Part shown: in pieces, positions 41,997-51,675 of the stretch
Numbering within the stretch: the stretch's first letter is position 1
How the letters are laid out: every line of letters begins with the position of its first letter
Origin: Streptomyces sp. NBC_01267
GTDB taxonomy: Bacteria; Actinomycetota; Actinomycetes; Streptomycetales; Streptomycetaceae
Length of the DNA: 64,000 nucleotides
Direction of reading: 5' to 3'
Assembly (NCBI RefSeq): GCF_036241575.1
Contig: NZ_CP108455.1
Span: forward strand, 1,074,501 to 1,138,500
Notes under the pieces: generated by a model
Database searches by the model: none
Told to the model about the DNA's origin: nothing
The model's input: only the letters and a program-made list of their open reading frames with translations
Translations under genes and position numbers: made by a program

Positions 41997-43706
41997 TCAG
42001 TCCTCCGGCAGTTCGACCGGCGCGATCTCCTCGTACAGGTCCCCGGGTCCGGGGTTGGTCGCGTCGGTCGTCCCGCCGAGGTGGTGCATGACACCCCAGA
42101 CGGCGTTGAGCGCGGTCTGGACGGCGCCTTCGGCCCAGCCCGCCGTCCAGGAGATGTCGTCGCCCGCGAGGAAGAGACCGCGCCGGTCCTCGGGGAGGCG
42201 GTCCTGCATGAAGTGCGTGAACAGGCGCCGCTGGTAGCGGTAGTGGCCGGGGAGATTGGCCTTGAACGCGCCCATGAAATAGGGCTCGTCCTCCCAGGAG
42301 ACGGTCACCGGATTGCCGATGATGTGCCCGCGGATGTCGACGTCCGGGTAGATCTCGCCGAGCGACGTGAGCATCACCTCCATCCGCTCGTGTGCCGACA
42401 GGGGCAGCCACTTGAGGCTGTCGTCGGACCAGGTGTACGAGAGGCAGATCGTCGCGGGCCGGTCCGGGCCGTCGTCCAGGAGGTAGGTGCCGCGGGTCAT
42501 CCGGTCGGTGAGCGTCATCGACATGACGTCCCGCCCGGTCGGCACTCCCTTGGCGTCGACGGCCGGGTCCAGCCAGAACGGCCGGTCGACCGGCACGAAC
42601 AGCTTGGACGACGCCATGTAGTGGGTGCGCTCCATCGCCGTCCAGTGGTCGATGGGGAACAGCGCGTCGTCGCATTCGATCTTGGAGAGCAGCATCCAGG
42701 ACTGGGCGGTGAAGACGGCCGCCGGGTAGGTGCGAATGTCTCCGGACGTGTCGGTGACGGTGATCCGGTTGCCCGCGGTGCGGTGCAGCCGGGTCACCGC
42801 GGGACGGGGCTCGCCGCCGTGCAGCGAGGCGAGCGAGGTACCGGACGGCCAGTGGTTGATCTTCTGCGGCTCGCGCGCCCACAGCCGCAGCGGGAGCTGC
42901 TGGCTGCCGCCGACGATGCCCCGGTGATGGTCGTCCGCCTCGGTGTAGACGACGCGCAGGATCTCCAGGATGGAATTGGGGAAGTCGGTGTCCCAGCCGC
43001 CCGTGCCGAAGCCGACCTGGCCGAAGATCTCCCGGTGCCGGAAGGAGGCGAAGGCCTCGGAGCTGCAGAGGAAGCCGTAGAACGTCTGGTCGTCGAGCTT
43101 CTCCACCAGCCGCGCCCACAGTTCGCGGATCCTCGGGACGTCGCGCTGCCGCAGGGCGCGGTTCATCTCGGCGAAGTTCGCGCCCTCCTCCAGGCAGGTG
43201 TTCCAGGCGTGCATCACCTCGCGGTAGACCTGCGGGAGGTCGTCGACGGACGTGGCGTAGTGCGACTCGCCCTTGAGGTCGACGACGGTGGAAGGGGTCC
43301 CGGGGGCCAGCGGGTTGGGGAACGGCCTGGTCTCCAGCCCCACCAGGTCGATGTAGTGCTGGAGCGCCGTGGAGGAGGGCGGGAAGCGCATGGCGCCCAT
43401 CTCGGCGGTCAGTCCGGGGTCGCAGCCGTCGAAGCCCACGGTACGGAGCCGGCCACCGATCCGGTCGGCCTCGTAGACGACCGGCTTGAGGCCCATCTTC
43501 ATCAGTTCGTACGCGGTGACGATGCCCGAGAGCCCGCCGCCGATGACGGCGACCTCCGTGCCGTGCCGGGTCGCGGGTATCTGCCCCAGCCCAGCCGGGT
43601 GGGACAGGAAGTCGTCGTACGCGTAGGGGAAGTCCGGCCCGGACATGGTGATCGGCGGCTGCCCGTCGGCGTGCTGAACGGCAGTGGTGGGCACCGTGGA
43701 CGTCAT
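41997..43706 (-). CDS. Flavin-dependent L-amino-acid 2-monooxygenase (DavB / arginine-oxygenase-like)
   Basis: A 569-aa FAD protein of the flavin amine oxidase family. The dinucleotide motif VAVIGGGLSGIVTAYELMKM is near residue 50, with VVYEADRIGGRLRTVGFDG after it and a C-terminal FAD site AGDDISWTAGWAEGAVQTAL. Long stretches (PDFPYAYDDFLSHPAGLG; FGQVGFGTGGWDTDFPNS) match, from memory, Pseudomonas lysine 2-monooxygenase DavB, which decarboxylates an amino acid oxidatively to the amide. Streptomycetes also have an arginine oxygenase of this family, so lysine, arginine or another amino acid is possible. The amidase and Lrp regulator genes upstream on the same strand support an amide product. 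Confidence 0.85.
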   Translation of the reverse strand: MTSTVPTTAVQHADGQPPITMSGPDFPYAYDDFLSHPAGLGQIPATRHGTEVAVIGGGLSGIVTAYELMKMGLKPVVYEADRIGGRLRTVGFDGCDPGLTAEMGAMRFPPSSTALQHYIDLVGLETRPFPNPLAPGTPSTVVDLKGESHYATSVDDLPQVYREVMHAWNTCLEEGANFAEMNRALRQRDVPRIRELWARLVEKLDDQTFYGFLCSSEAFASFRHREIFGQVGFGTGGWDTDFPNSILEILRVVYTEADDHHRGIVGGSQQLPLRLWAREPQKINHWPSGTSLASLHGGEPRPAVTRLHRTAGNRITVTDTSGDIRTYPAAVFTAQSWMLLSKIECDDALFPIDHWTAMERTHYMASSKLFVPVDRPFWLDPAVDAKGVPTGRDVMSMTLTDRMTRGTYLLDDGPDRPATICLSYTWSDDSLKWLPLSAHERMEVMLTSLGEIYPDVDIRGHIIGNPVTVSWEDEPYFMGAFKANLPGHYRYQRRLFTHFMQDRLPEDRRGLFLAGDDISWTAGWAEGAVQTALNAVWGVMHHLGGTTDATNPGPGDLYEEIAPVELPED

Positions 43707-43807
43707 GGGGTACGGACTCCTTGCACAAAGGTCGCGAGAGCCGGGAAGCGGGTCGCGAGGGGAGAGGGAGGGGAGGGCGGCGGGGTGGGCCGAGGCAGCT
43801 GCGGCGT

Positions 43808-44605
43808 TCAGGTCAGCGAGCTGTACAGACCGGGGCGGCGGTCACGCAGATACGGGTTGTTCTCCCGTGAATCCCGCAGGAACGCGGGGTCGGCGTCGGC
43901 GACGACCAGTTCCTCGCCACGTCCGGCGCGGGCACGGGCCACTCCGTCGGGTCCCGCCAGACAGCTGAGTCCGACGAACTCGAACTCGCCCTCCTGGCCC
44001 GTGCGGTTGACGTAGGCGATGTACAGCTGGTTCTCGAAGGCCCGCACCGGCACCAGGGATTCGGGGACGAACTGGAAGGGGTGCATCTGCGCGGTGGGGA
44101 CCAGCAGCAGGTCCGTGCCCGCCAGGGCGTGCGCGCGGACGTTCTCCGGGAACTCCACGTCGTAGCAGATCATGATCCCGATCCGGAGCCCGTCCAGCTC
44201 GGCCTGGACGACGGGCCGGTCTCCCGGTGTGAACCACTTCTGCTCGAAGCAGCCGAAGAGATGGGTCTTGCGGTAGTTCGCGAGACGGGCGCCGTCGGCG
44301 CCGATCAGCTGGGCCGCGTTGTGGACCAGGTCGCCGCTGCGCTCCGGGTACCCGTAGAGCACCGCGAGGCCGTGCCGTACGGCGATGTCGGCGACGGCCC
44401 GTGCACCCGGCCCGTCGGCGGGCTCGGCCAGCCGGGGTACGTCGTCGCCGATCGCGTACCCGGTCAGGAACATCTCCGGGCAGACGAGCAGCCGGGCGCC
44501 GGTGCCCGCCGCCCGGCCCGCGGCCTCGTCCAGCACCCGGAGGTTCCCGGCGGTGTCGCCCGGCTGCCCGGAGCTCTGGAGCAGGGCGGTACGCAGCGGT
44601 GTCAT
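43808..44605 (-). CDS. Nitrilase-superfamily amidase (DavA / 4-guanidinobutyramidase-like)
   Basis: A 265-aa carbon-nitrogen hydrolase. The catalytic triad is recognisable: Glu in LLVCPEMFLTGYAIG, Lys in LANYRKTHLFGCFEQ and Cys in IGIMICYDVEFPENVRA. Its length matches DavA-type omega-amino amide hydrolases. It would convert the amide made by the neighbouring 2-monooxygenase to the acid and ammonia. The ATG at 44605 has a GAGG ribosome binding site; a longer frame is unlikely. It is transcribed before the oxygenase gene (about 100-bp spacer). Confidence 0.87.
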   Translation of the reverse strand: MTPLRTALLQSSGQPGDTAGNLRVLDEAAGRAAGTGARLLVCPEMFLTGYAIGDDVPRLAEPADGPGARAVADIAVRHGLAVLYGYPERSGDLVHNAAQLIGADGARLANYRKTHLFGCFEQKWFTPGDRPVVQAELDGLRIGIMICYDVEFPENVRAHALAGTDLLLVPTAQMHPFQFVPESLVPVRAFENQLYIAYVNRTGQEGEFEFVGLSCLAGPDGVARARAGRGEELVVADADPAFLRDSRENNPYLRDRRPGLYSSLT

Positions 44606-44705
44606 GGCAGACCTCGGACGGTGCAGAAGGGTGTTCTGGGGACAGATCGACGGTACGTTCAGCAGCCCGGCACCGACAAGACGCGCCTGTTGCGCATCAC
44701 CGCGC

Positions 44706-44748
44706 GATTCGTTGCGTGCGACCGTCACGGTCCGGTGATTCGTTGCGT
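44706..44748. promoter_or_regulatory. Direct repeats upstream of the amidase gene, candidate Lrp sites
   Basis: GATTCGTTGCGT occurs at 44706-44717 and 44737-44748, exactly 31 bp (three helical turns) apart. Another TTGCG lies at about 44689. Face-matched repeats suit a multimeric Lrp/AsnC regulator such as the one encoded just upstream. Confidence 0.4.
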
Positions 44749-44761
44749 CACCCGGACGGTT

Positions 44762-45214
44762 CTAGGCGGGCGATCCCGATCCGTACCGCCTGAGCAGGGG
44801 GGAGAGCACCAGGACCGACTTGGTGCGCTCGACGAAGGGCTCCCCCGCGATGCGTTCGAGGACGCGCTCGAAGTGGCGCATGTCGGACGCGAAGACCTGG
44901 ACGATCGCGTCCGCCTCACCGGTGACCGTGGAGGCGGACGCCACCTCGGGGTTGCGTTCCAGCCCACGCCTGATGGCCTCGGGCGAGGTGTTGTGGCGGC
45001 AGTAGATCTCGATGAAACCCTCGGTCTCCCAGCCCAGGGCAGCCGGGTCGACCCGGACCGTGAAGCCGGTGATGGCACCGTCGGCGCGCAGCCGGTCGAC
45101 CCGGCGCTTCACCGCGGGGGCCGAGAGGCCGACCAGTGAGCCGATGTCGGCGAAGGTACGGCGGGCGTCTTCGGCGAGGGCGTGCACGATGCGTGCGTCG
45201 AGCTCGTTCAGCAA
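44762..45214 (-). CDS. Lrp/AsnC-family transcriptional regulator
   Basis: A 150-aa regulator. The N-terminal HTH (about residues 1-55: LDARIVHALAEDARRTFADI, GLSAPAVKRRVDRLRADGAI) is followed by a RAM ligand domain (VASASTVTGEADAIVQVFAS). Such proteins sense amino acids, matching the neighbouring amino-acid oxygenase and amidase. The best start is an unusual TTG at 45214 with no clear ribosome binding site; upstream in-frame codons offer no ATG or GTG. A strong hairpin lies 25-58 bp upstream. Confidence 0.9.
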   Translation of the reverse strand: MLNELDARIVHALAEDARRTFADIGSLVGLSAPAVKRRVDRLRADGAITGFTVRVDPAALGWETEGFIEIYCRHNTSPEAIRRGLERNPEVASASTVTGEADAIVQVFASDMRHFERVLERIAGEPFVERTKSVLVLSPLLRRYGSGSPA

Positions 45215-45238
45215 GGCCGGGGGTTCACTTCTGTGCGG

Positions 45239-45272
45239 TGCCGGTGCGGGAGCGGCGCGTCCCGCACCGGCA
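45239..45272. terminator. Strong hairpin upstream of the Lrp gene
   Basis: TGCCGGTGCGGGA (45239-45251) and its perfect complement (45260-45272) form a 13-bp stem with an 8-nt loop. It lies in the leader of the TTG-started Lrp gene and upstream of the divergent ATPase gene. It may insulate the two, attenuate Lrp expression or bind a regulator. Confidence 0.45.
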
Positions 45273-45425
45273 GTAGATCACGAGGCCGGTGCGGTTCCTG
45301 GCCGGGACGGACCCGGCCCTGGTACGGCGACCGGACCGGCGGAAGCGGCGCGCCGTCATTCTGCTGCGGGTGAACCGTCAACTCTTGAGAGATGGACCGG
45401 CGCAGTCGGGGTAGGCGAGCAGCGG

Positions 45426-45812
45426 ATGACTGAGGAGCCGCCTGTGGTTGTCATGGATTCGCCCCTTGCAGACAGTGCCACGGCACGCGAAGCCGCGACC
45501 CGTTTTCTGTCCCAGAACTGCCCCTGGGCGGATGTCGATGCCGTGCTGCTCGTGATCAGCGAGCTGGCGGCCAACGCGGCACGCCACACCACGGGCTGGT
45601 GGCGGCTGCGGCTGAGCGCCGAGGCGGAGCTGCTGGTGGTGGAGATGGACGACGACAGCCCCGTCCCGCCCGTGGCGCGGGAGCCCGACTTCGCGGGCGG
45701 CGGGGGCTTCGGCTGGCACATGGTGCAGAAGCTGGCGGGCCGGGTCGAGATCAGCCCGCGCCCTTCGGGCAAGACGGTACGGGCGATCTGGTCCCGGCCC
45801 GCGACCGGCTGA
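45426..45812 (+). CDS. HATPase_c-type ATP-binding protein (RsbW-like anti-sigma kinase family)
   Basis: A 128-aa single-domain GHKL ATPase. The N box is LLVISELAANAARHTTGWWR, the G1 region VVEMDDDSPVPP and the G2 loop GGGGFGWHMVQKLAGRVEIS. Streptomycetes encode dozens of these, some anti-sigma factors or serine kinases. This one is convergent with a SigB/F-family sigma gene, so a functional link is possible but unproven. The start at 45426 is the best fit to the domain; its ribosome binding site is weak. Confidence 0.82.
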   Translation: MTEEPPVVVMDSPLADSATAREAATRFLSQNCPWADVDAVLLVISELAANAARHTTGWWRLRLSAEAELLVVEMDDDSPVPPVAREPDFAGGGGFGWHMVQKLAGRVEISPRPSGKTVRAIWSRPATG

Positions 45813-45815
45813 GCC

Positions 45816-45852
45816 CCCGGCCGCGCCCCGGGCGAACCGGGACGCGGCCGGG
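45816..45852. terminator. Bidirectional terminator
   Basis: CCCGGCCGCG (45816-45825) pairs with CGCGGCCGGG (45843-45852), with an inner CCCGG/CCGGG stem. It sits between the convergent ATPase and sigma genes. Confidence 0.7.
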
Positions 45853-45867
45853 CGTGGTTCCGGGCCC

Positions 45868-46743
45868 TCACCCCTGCGCGAGCAGCCCGGCCCTGAGCTG
45901 CGCGGTGATCCTGGCCAGCAGCCGCGACACCTGCATCTGGGACACGCCCAGTTCGGCCCCGATCTGCGACTGGGTCAGCTCCTCGCCGTACCGCATCCGC
46001 AGGATCCTCCGGTCCCGGTGGTCGAGGCGCGCGATGAGGGGCTTCAGCGCCGTGAGGTTCTCCACGAGGTCCATGTCGCTGTCGGTTTCGCCGAGCCGGT
46101 CCGCCAGCGTCTGGACACTGCCGGTCGTGCCGTCGTCGTAGGGCGTGTCGATCGAGCCGGCCGTGTAGCCGTTGGCGGCCACCAGCCCTTCCACTATCTC
46201 CTCCTCGTCCATCCCCAGGTGCTTCGCGAGCTCCGCGGTGGTGGGCGAACGGTCGAGGGTCTGGAACAGCTCGTCGGATGCCTTCGCCAGCGCGATCCGC
46301 AGTTCCTGGAGGCGGCGCGGCACATGGACGGACCAACTGGTGTCGCGGAAGAAGCGCTTGATCTCGCCCACGATGCAGGGCATCGCGAAGGTGGCGAACT
46401 CCACCTCGCGGGAGAGTTCGAACCGGTCGATCGCCTTGATCAGCCCGACCGTGCCGACCTGGACGATGTCCTCCATCTGTTCGGAACGGCTGCGGAAGCG
46501 GGTGGCTGCGAAGCGGACCAGGGAGAGGTTCAGCTCGATGAGGGTGTTGCGCGCGTACTGGTACGCGCGGGTGCCCTCCTCCCGGGTGGCCAGTGCGGTG
46601 AAGAAGAGCCTGGAAAGGTCACGCGCGTCCCGGGGGGCCACTTTCCCGGGGTCCGCCACGTACGGCAGTTGCTCGTCGGTCCGGCCGGACGGCCGGGGAA
46701 GGTGCGGTGCGAATCCAGTCGGGACTGTGGTCGCCATGGACAC
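45868..46743 (-). CDS. RNA polymerase sigma factor, SigB/SigF/SigG family
   Basis: A 291-aa group-3 sigma factor. Region 2 is clear (NLSLVRFAATRF; QMEDIVQVGTVGLIKAIDRF; FATFAMPCIVGEIKRFFRDT; SWSVHVPRRLQE). Region 3 is TTAELAKHLGMDEEEIVEGL and region 4 is RRILRMRYGEELTQSQIGAE, then LGVSQMQVSRLL. Family members control stress and sporulation. The GTG at 46743 with GGAGG 5 bp upstream was chosen over the ATG two codons later. A GAAT-N15-GGGTAG promoter upstream resembles this family's own promoter class. Confidence 0.93.
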   Translation of the reverse strand: MSMATTVPTGFAPHLPRPSGRTDEQLPYVADPGKVAPRDARDLSRLFFTALATREEGTRAYQYARNTLIELNLSLVRFAATRFRSRSEQMEDIVQVGTVGLIKAIDRFELSREVEFATFAMPCIVGEIKRFFRDTSWSVHVPRRLQELRIALAKASDELFQTLDRSPTTAELAKHLGMDEEEIVEGLVAANGYTAGSIDTPYDDGTTGSVQTLADRLGETDSDMDLVENLTALKPLIARLDHRDRRILRMRYGEELTQSQIGAELGVSQMQVSRLLARITAQLRAGLLAQG

Positions 46744-46802
46744 GGTGTCCTCCCCTTCTCGTTCCCGGTGTGCGCACTCCGGGTGCGTCGCGCAGGTCCC
46801 GA

Positions 46803-46827
46803 CTACCCGTTACGGGCCACTCCATTC
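46803..46827 (-). promoter_or_regulatory. SigB-type promoter candidate
   Basis: On the minus strand, GAAT (46827-46824) and GGGTAG (46808-46803) are 15 bp apart. This fits the SigB/F consensus GnnT-N14-16-GGGTAY except for the last base. It lies about 60 bp before the sigma gene start and suggests autoregulation. Confidence 0.4.
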
Positions 46828-46894
46828 GCACAAATCCGGCCGTCACACCGCCAGTTCCCCGCGTCATGGCCGGATTCGGCAAGCGCGGACACAC

Positions 46895-46933
46895 GCCGGA
46901 GCCGGCCCCCGCGAGGTGCGGGAACCGGCTCCG
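46895..46933 (-). terminator. Terminator after guaB1
   Basis: CCGGAGCCGG (46895-46904) pairs with CCGGCTCCGG (46924-46933), and an inner CCCGC/GCGGG stem closes it. It starts about 24 bp beyond the guaB1 stop. Confidence 0.75.
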
Positions 46934-46956
46934 GTGGTGCGGCGAGCGGGCTCGGA

Positions 46957-48444
<1,488 letters not shown>

Positions 48445-48692
48445 TCAGCGCCGTCCGGCACTCGGACCAGGCTGCGGCTCCTAGGCCATCATCGCCGATG
48501 CCCACCTTCCTGGCGAACTCCGGCCTGCTGTTCTGTGCCTTCCGCCAGAGTCGGCACGGCCCGCTTGGTGTCATCGTCCAAGGCGCCGGGGTCACGGATC
48601 CGTCCGGCGCCGCGTCCCCGGTTCACGGCCCGACGGCGGGAAGGATGGCGCGGACAGTGATCGGTACGAACCCCCGTCATCCGGAGGATTCC

Positions 48693-50219
48693 ATGAGTGA
48701 CAGTGAAGCGACGCCCGCACCGCACTGTCTGGTGACCGGCGCGACCGGTTACATCGGGGGGCGGCTGGCTCCCGCCCTGCTCGATGCCGGGCACCGGGTG
48801 CGCTGTCTGGTCCGGTCGCCGGTGAAGCTGCGCGACCATCCCTGGGCCGGCCGGGCGGAGGTCGTACGGGGCGACGTCACGGATCCGGAATCGGTGGCCG
48901 CGGCGATGCGGGACATCGATGTGGCGTACTACCTGGTGCACGCGCTGGGTACCGGTTCCGGCTTCGAGGAGACGGACCGCAGGGCGGCCCGGATCTTCGC
49001 CGAGCAGGCCAGGGCGGCGGGCGTCCGGCGCATCGTCTACCTGGGAGGCCTCGCACCGGCCGACGTCCCAGAGCGGGAGCTGTCCCCGCACCTGCGCTCG
49101 CGCGCCGAGGTCGCCCGTATCCTGCTCGGTTCCGGGGTGCCGACCACTGTGCTCCGCGCCGCGGTCATCATCGGTTCCGGGTCCGCGTCCTTCGAGATGC
49201 TGCGCTATCTCACCGAGCGGCTGCCGGTGATGGTCACCCCGAGCTGGGTGCGGACGAGGATCCAGCCGATCGCCGTCCGGGACGTGCTGCGGTACCTCGT
49301 CGGCAGCGCGCGGATGCCCGAGGAGGTGCACCGCTGCTTCGACGTCGGCGGCCCCGACGTCATCACCTACGAGGGCATGATGCGGCAGTTCGCGGCGGTC
49401 GCGGGACTGCCGCACCGGCTCATCCTGCCCGTGCCGATGCTCTCGCCGCGCCTCTCCAGCCACTGGATCGGCCTGGTCACCCCGGTCCCGGCCGCGATCG
49501 CCCGGCCGCTCGCGGAATCACTGCGCTACGAGGTCGTGTGCCGCGAACACGACATCGCGCGGTACGTGCCGGACGGCCCCGGGCAGCCGTTCACCCTCCG
49601 CGAGGCGCTCGTGCTCGCCCTCCAGCGGATCAAGCAGGCCGAGGTCACCACCCGCTGGTCGTCGGCCTCGCTGCCGGGTGCGCCCAGCGACCCGCTCCCC
49701 ACGGACCCCGACTGGGCGGGCGGCAGCCTCTACACCGACCGCCGTGACATCACCGTGAACGCCTCGCCGGACGCCCTGTGGCGGGTCGTCGAAGGGGTGG
49801 GCGGGGACCACGGCTGGTACTCCTTCCCCCTCGCCTGGGCCGTGCGCGGCTGGCTGGACCGGCTGGTCGGCGGGGTCGGCCTGCGCCGTGGCAGACGGGA
49901 CGCGGAACGGCTCAGGGTCGGGGATTCGCTGGACTTCTGGCGGGTCGAGGAGATCGAGCCGGGGCGGCTGCTGCGGCTGCGGGCCGAGATGCGGCTGCCG
50001 GGCCTGGCGTGGCTGGAGATGTACGCCGAGCAGGACGACCGGGGGCGCACCCGCTACCGGCAGCGCGCCCTCTTCCACCCGCGCGGGCTGCTCGGACACG
50101 CGTACTGGTGGAGTGTCTCGCCGTTCCACGCCGTCGTGTTCGGCGGGATGGCGCGCAATATCGCGAGGGCGGCCGAGAGCCGGTCCGCCCTCAAGCAGTC
50201 GGCCGCCGGGGCCCGTTGA
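48693..50219 (+). CDS. SDR-family NAD(P)-binding protein with C-terminal DUF2867 domain
   Basis: A 508-aa two-domain protein. The N-terminal atypical SDR has CLVTGATGYIGGRLAPALLD near residue 13 and VAYYLVHALGTGSGFEETDR, then VYLGGLAPADVPERELSPHL. The C-terminal DUF2867 domain (about 350-500) includes DALWRVVEGVGGDHGWYSFP and YWWSVSPFHAVVFGGMARNI. The biochemical role is unknown. Homologues are often near photolyase genes in streptomycetes, and here the photolyase starts 42 bp downstream. CCGGAGG supports the ATG at 48693. The ~290 bp upstream of it holds only short, unconvincing frames. Confidence 0.85.
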   Translation: MSDSEATPAPHCLVTGATGYIGGRLAPALLDAGHRVRCLVRSPVKLRDHPWAGRAEVVRGDVTDPESVAAAMRDIDVAYYLVHALGTGSGFEETDRRAARIFAEQARAAGVRRIVYLGGLAPADVPERELSPHLRSRAEVARILLGSGVPTTVLRAAVIIGSGSASFEMLRYLTERLPVMVTPSWVRTRIQPIAVRDVLRYLVGSARMPEEVHRCFDVGGPDVITYEGMMRQFAAVAGLPHRLILPVPMLSPRLSSHWIGLVTPVPAAIARPLAESLRYEVVCREHDIARYVPDGPGQPFTLREALVLALQRIKQAEVTTRWSSASLPGAPSDPLPTDPDWAGGSLYTDRRDITVNASPDALWRVVEGVGGDHGWYSFPLAWAVRGWLDRLVGGVGLRRGRRDAERLRVGDSLDFWRVEEIEPGRLLRLRAEMRLPGLAWLEMYAEQDDRGRTRYRQRALFHPRGLLGHAYWWSVSPFHAVVFGGMARNIARAAESRSALKQSAAGAR

Positions 50220-50261
50220 CGTGAGTCCCAGCCCGCCCGTCCCCCTACCAGGAGTGGTGCC

Positions 50262-51626
50262 ATGACCGTGTCGGTCGTCCTGTTCACGTCCGACCTGCGG
50301 CTGCACGACAATCCGTCGCTGCTCGCCGCCCTCGCGTCGGCGGACGAGGTGGTGCCGCTGTTCGTCCTCGACGCGGGCATCGAGTCCGCCGGGTTCGCCG
50401 CCCCCAACCGGCGGGCGTTCCTCGCTGACTGCCTCGCGGATCTCGACGCGGGGCTGCGGGAGCGCGGCGGCCGTCTCGTCGTACGGTCGGGTGGCGTGGT
50501 CGACCAGGTGTGCCGGGCCGCCGCGGAGAGCGGCGCCGCCGAGGTGCACCTGGCGGCGGGGGTCAGTGCGTACGCCTGGCGCCGTGAGGACCGGCTGCGG
50601 GCGGCGCTGGAGGCCGACGGACGCCGCCTGCGGGTGCACGACGCGGTGATCACCGCCGTGCCGCCCGGCGCGGTCACCCCGGCCGCGTCGGACCACTTCG
50701 CGGTGTTCACCCCGTACTTCAGGCGCTGGTCTCAGGAGCGGCTGCGCAGTGTCCGGGGCGCGCCCCGGGTGGTGCGGGTTCCGGACGGCGTCGGCTCGGA
50801 GCGGCTGCCGTCCCGTAAGGACCTGACCGGGATTTCCGCGGGGCTCGCAAGGGGCGGCGAAACGGCGGCCCGCACACAGTGGTCGGCCTGGCGGCGCGGT
50901 GGGCTCGCCGGTTACGCGGCCGGTCACGACGACCTGTCCGGCGATGCGACGTCCAGGCTCTCGCCGCATCTGCACTTCGGCACCCTCTCCCCCGTCGAGC
51001 TGGTGCGGTCGGCTGCCCGGCAGGGCGGGGCCGGCCCGGAGGCGTTCGTCAGGCAGCTGTGCTGGCGGGACTTCCACCACCAGGTGCTGGCCGCCCGGCC
51101 GGAGTCGGCCGACGCCGACTACCGGACCCGGCACGACCGCTGGCGGTCCGGGGGCCCGGTCGAGGAGGAGATCACGGCCTGGCGGGAGGGCCGTACCGGA
51201 TATCCCGTGGTCGATGCCGCCATGCGCCAGCTGCGCCACCAGGGCTGGATGCACAACCGGGGGCGGCTGCTGACGGCGAGCTTCCTCACCAAGACGCTGT
51301 ACGTGGACTGGCGGGTCGGCGCCCGGCACTTCCTGGAGCTGCTGGTGGACGGGGACATCGCCGACAACCAGCTCAACTGGCAGTGGGTGGCGGGGACGGG
51401 CACGGACAGCCGGCCGAACCGGGTGTTCAACCCGGTCGCCCAGGGCAAGCGGTACGACCCGGACGGCGGTTACGTCCGCCGCTGGGTGCCCGAACTCGAC
51501 GGGCTCGAAGGCGCCTCCGTACACGAACCGTGGAAGCACCGCGGCGCCGCCGGCGCCTATCCCCCGCCGCTGCTCGAACTCTCCGAGGGCCTGGCCCGCT
51601 TCAAGCGGGCCCGTGACCTGGGCTGA
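50262..51626 (+). CDS. phr: Deoxyribodipyrimidine photo-lyase
   Basis: A 454-aa DNA repair flavoprotein that splits cyclobutane pyrimidine dimers with light. The N-terminal alpha/beta photolyase domain starts VSVVLFTSDLRLHDNPSLLA. The C-terminal FAD domain is intact: LSPHLHFGTLSPVELV, GYPVVDAAMRQLRHQGWMHN, RLLTASFLTK, then DGDIADNQLNWQWVAGTGTD and FNPVAQGKRYDPDGGYVRRW. These contain the flavin-binding and lesion-binding residues of class I photolyases. It is in an operon with the SDR-DUF2867 gene and followed by a terminator. Confidence 0.94.
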   Translation: MTVSVVLFTSDLRLHDNPSLLAALASADEVVPLFVLDAGIESAGFAAPNRRAFLADCLADLDAGLRERGGRLVVRSGGVVDQVCRAAAESGAAEVHLAAGVSAYAWRREDRLRAALEADGRRLRVHDAVITAVPPGAVTPAASDHFAVFTPYFRRWSQERLRSVRGAPRVVRVPDGVGSERLPSRKDLTGISAGLARGGETAARTQWSAWRRGGLAGYAAGHDDLSGDATSRLSPHLHFGTLSPVELVRSAARQGGAGPEAFVRQLCWRDFHHQVLAARPESADADYRTRHDRWRSGGPVEEEITAWREGRTGYPVVDAAMRQLRHQGWMHNRGRLLTASFLTKTLYVDWRVGARHFLELLVDGDIADNQLNWQWVAGTGTDSRPNRVFNPVAQGKRYDPDGGYVRRWVPELDGLEGASVHEPWKHRGAAGAYPPPLLELSEGLARFKRARDLG

Positions 51627-51628
51627 GG

Positions 51629-51654
51629 CCGGCCCCGGCGCATTCCGGGGCCGG
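51629..51654. terminator. Bidirectional terminator
   Basis: CCGGCCCCGG (51629-51638) pairs with CCGGGGCCGG (51645-51654) with a 6-nt loop, just past the photolyase stop and facing the convergent regulator gene. Confidence 0.75.
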
Positions 51655-51675
51655 TTGCCGGCTCGGGACCCGGCG

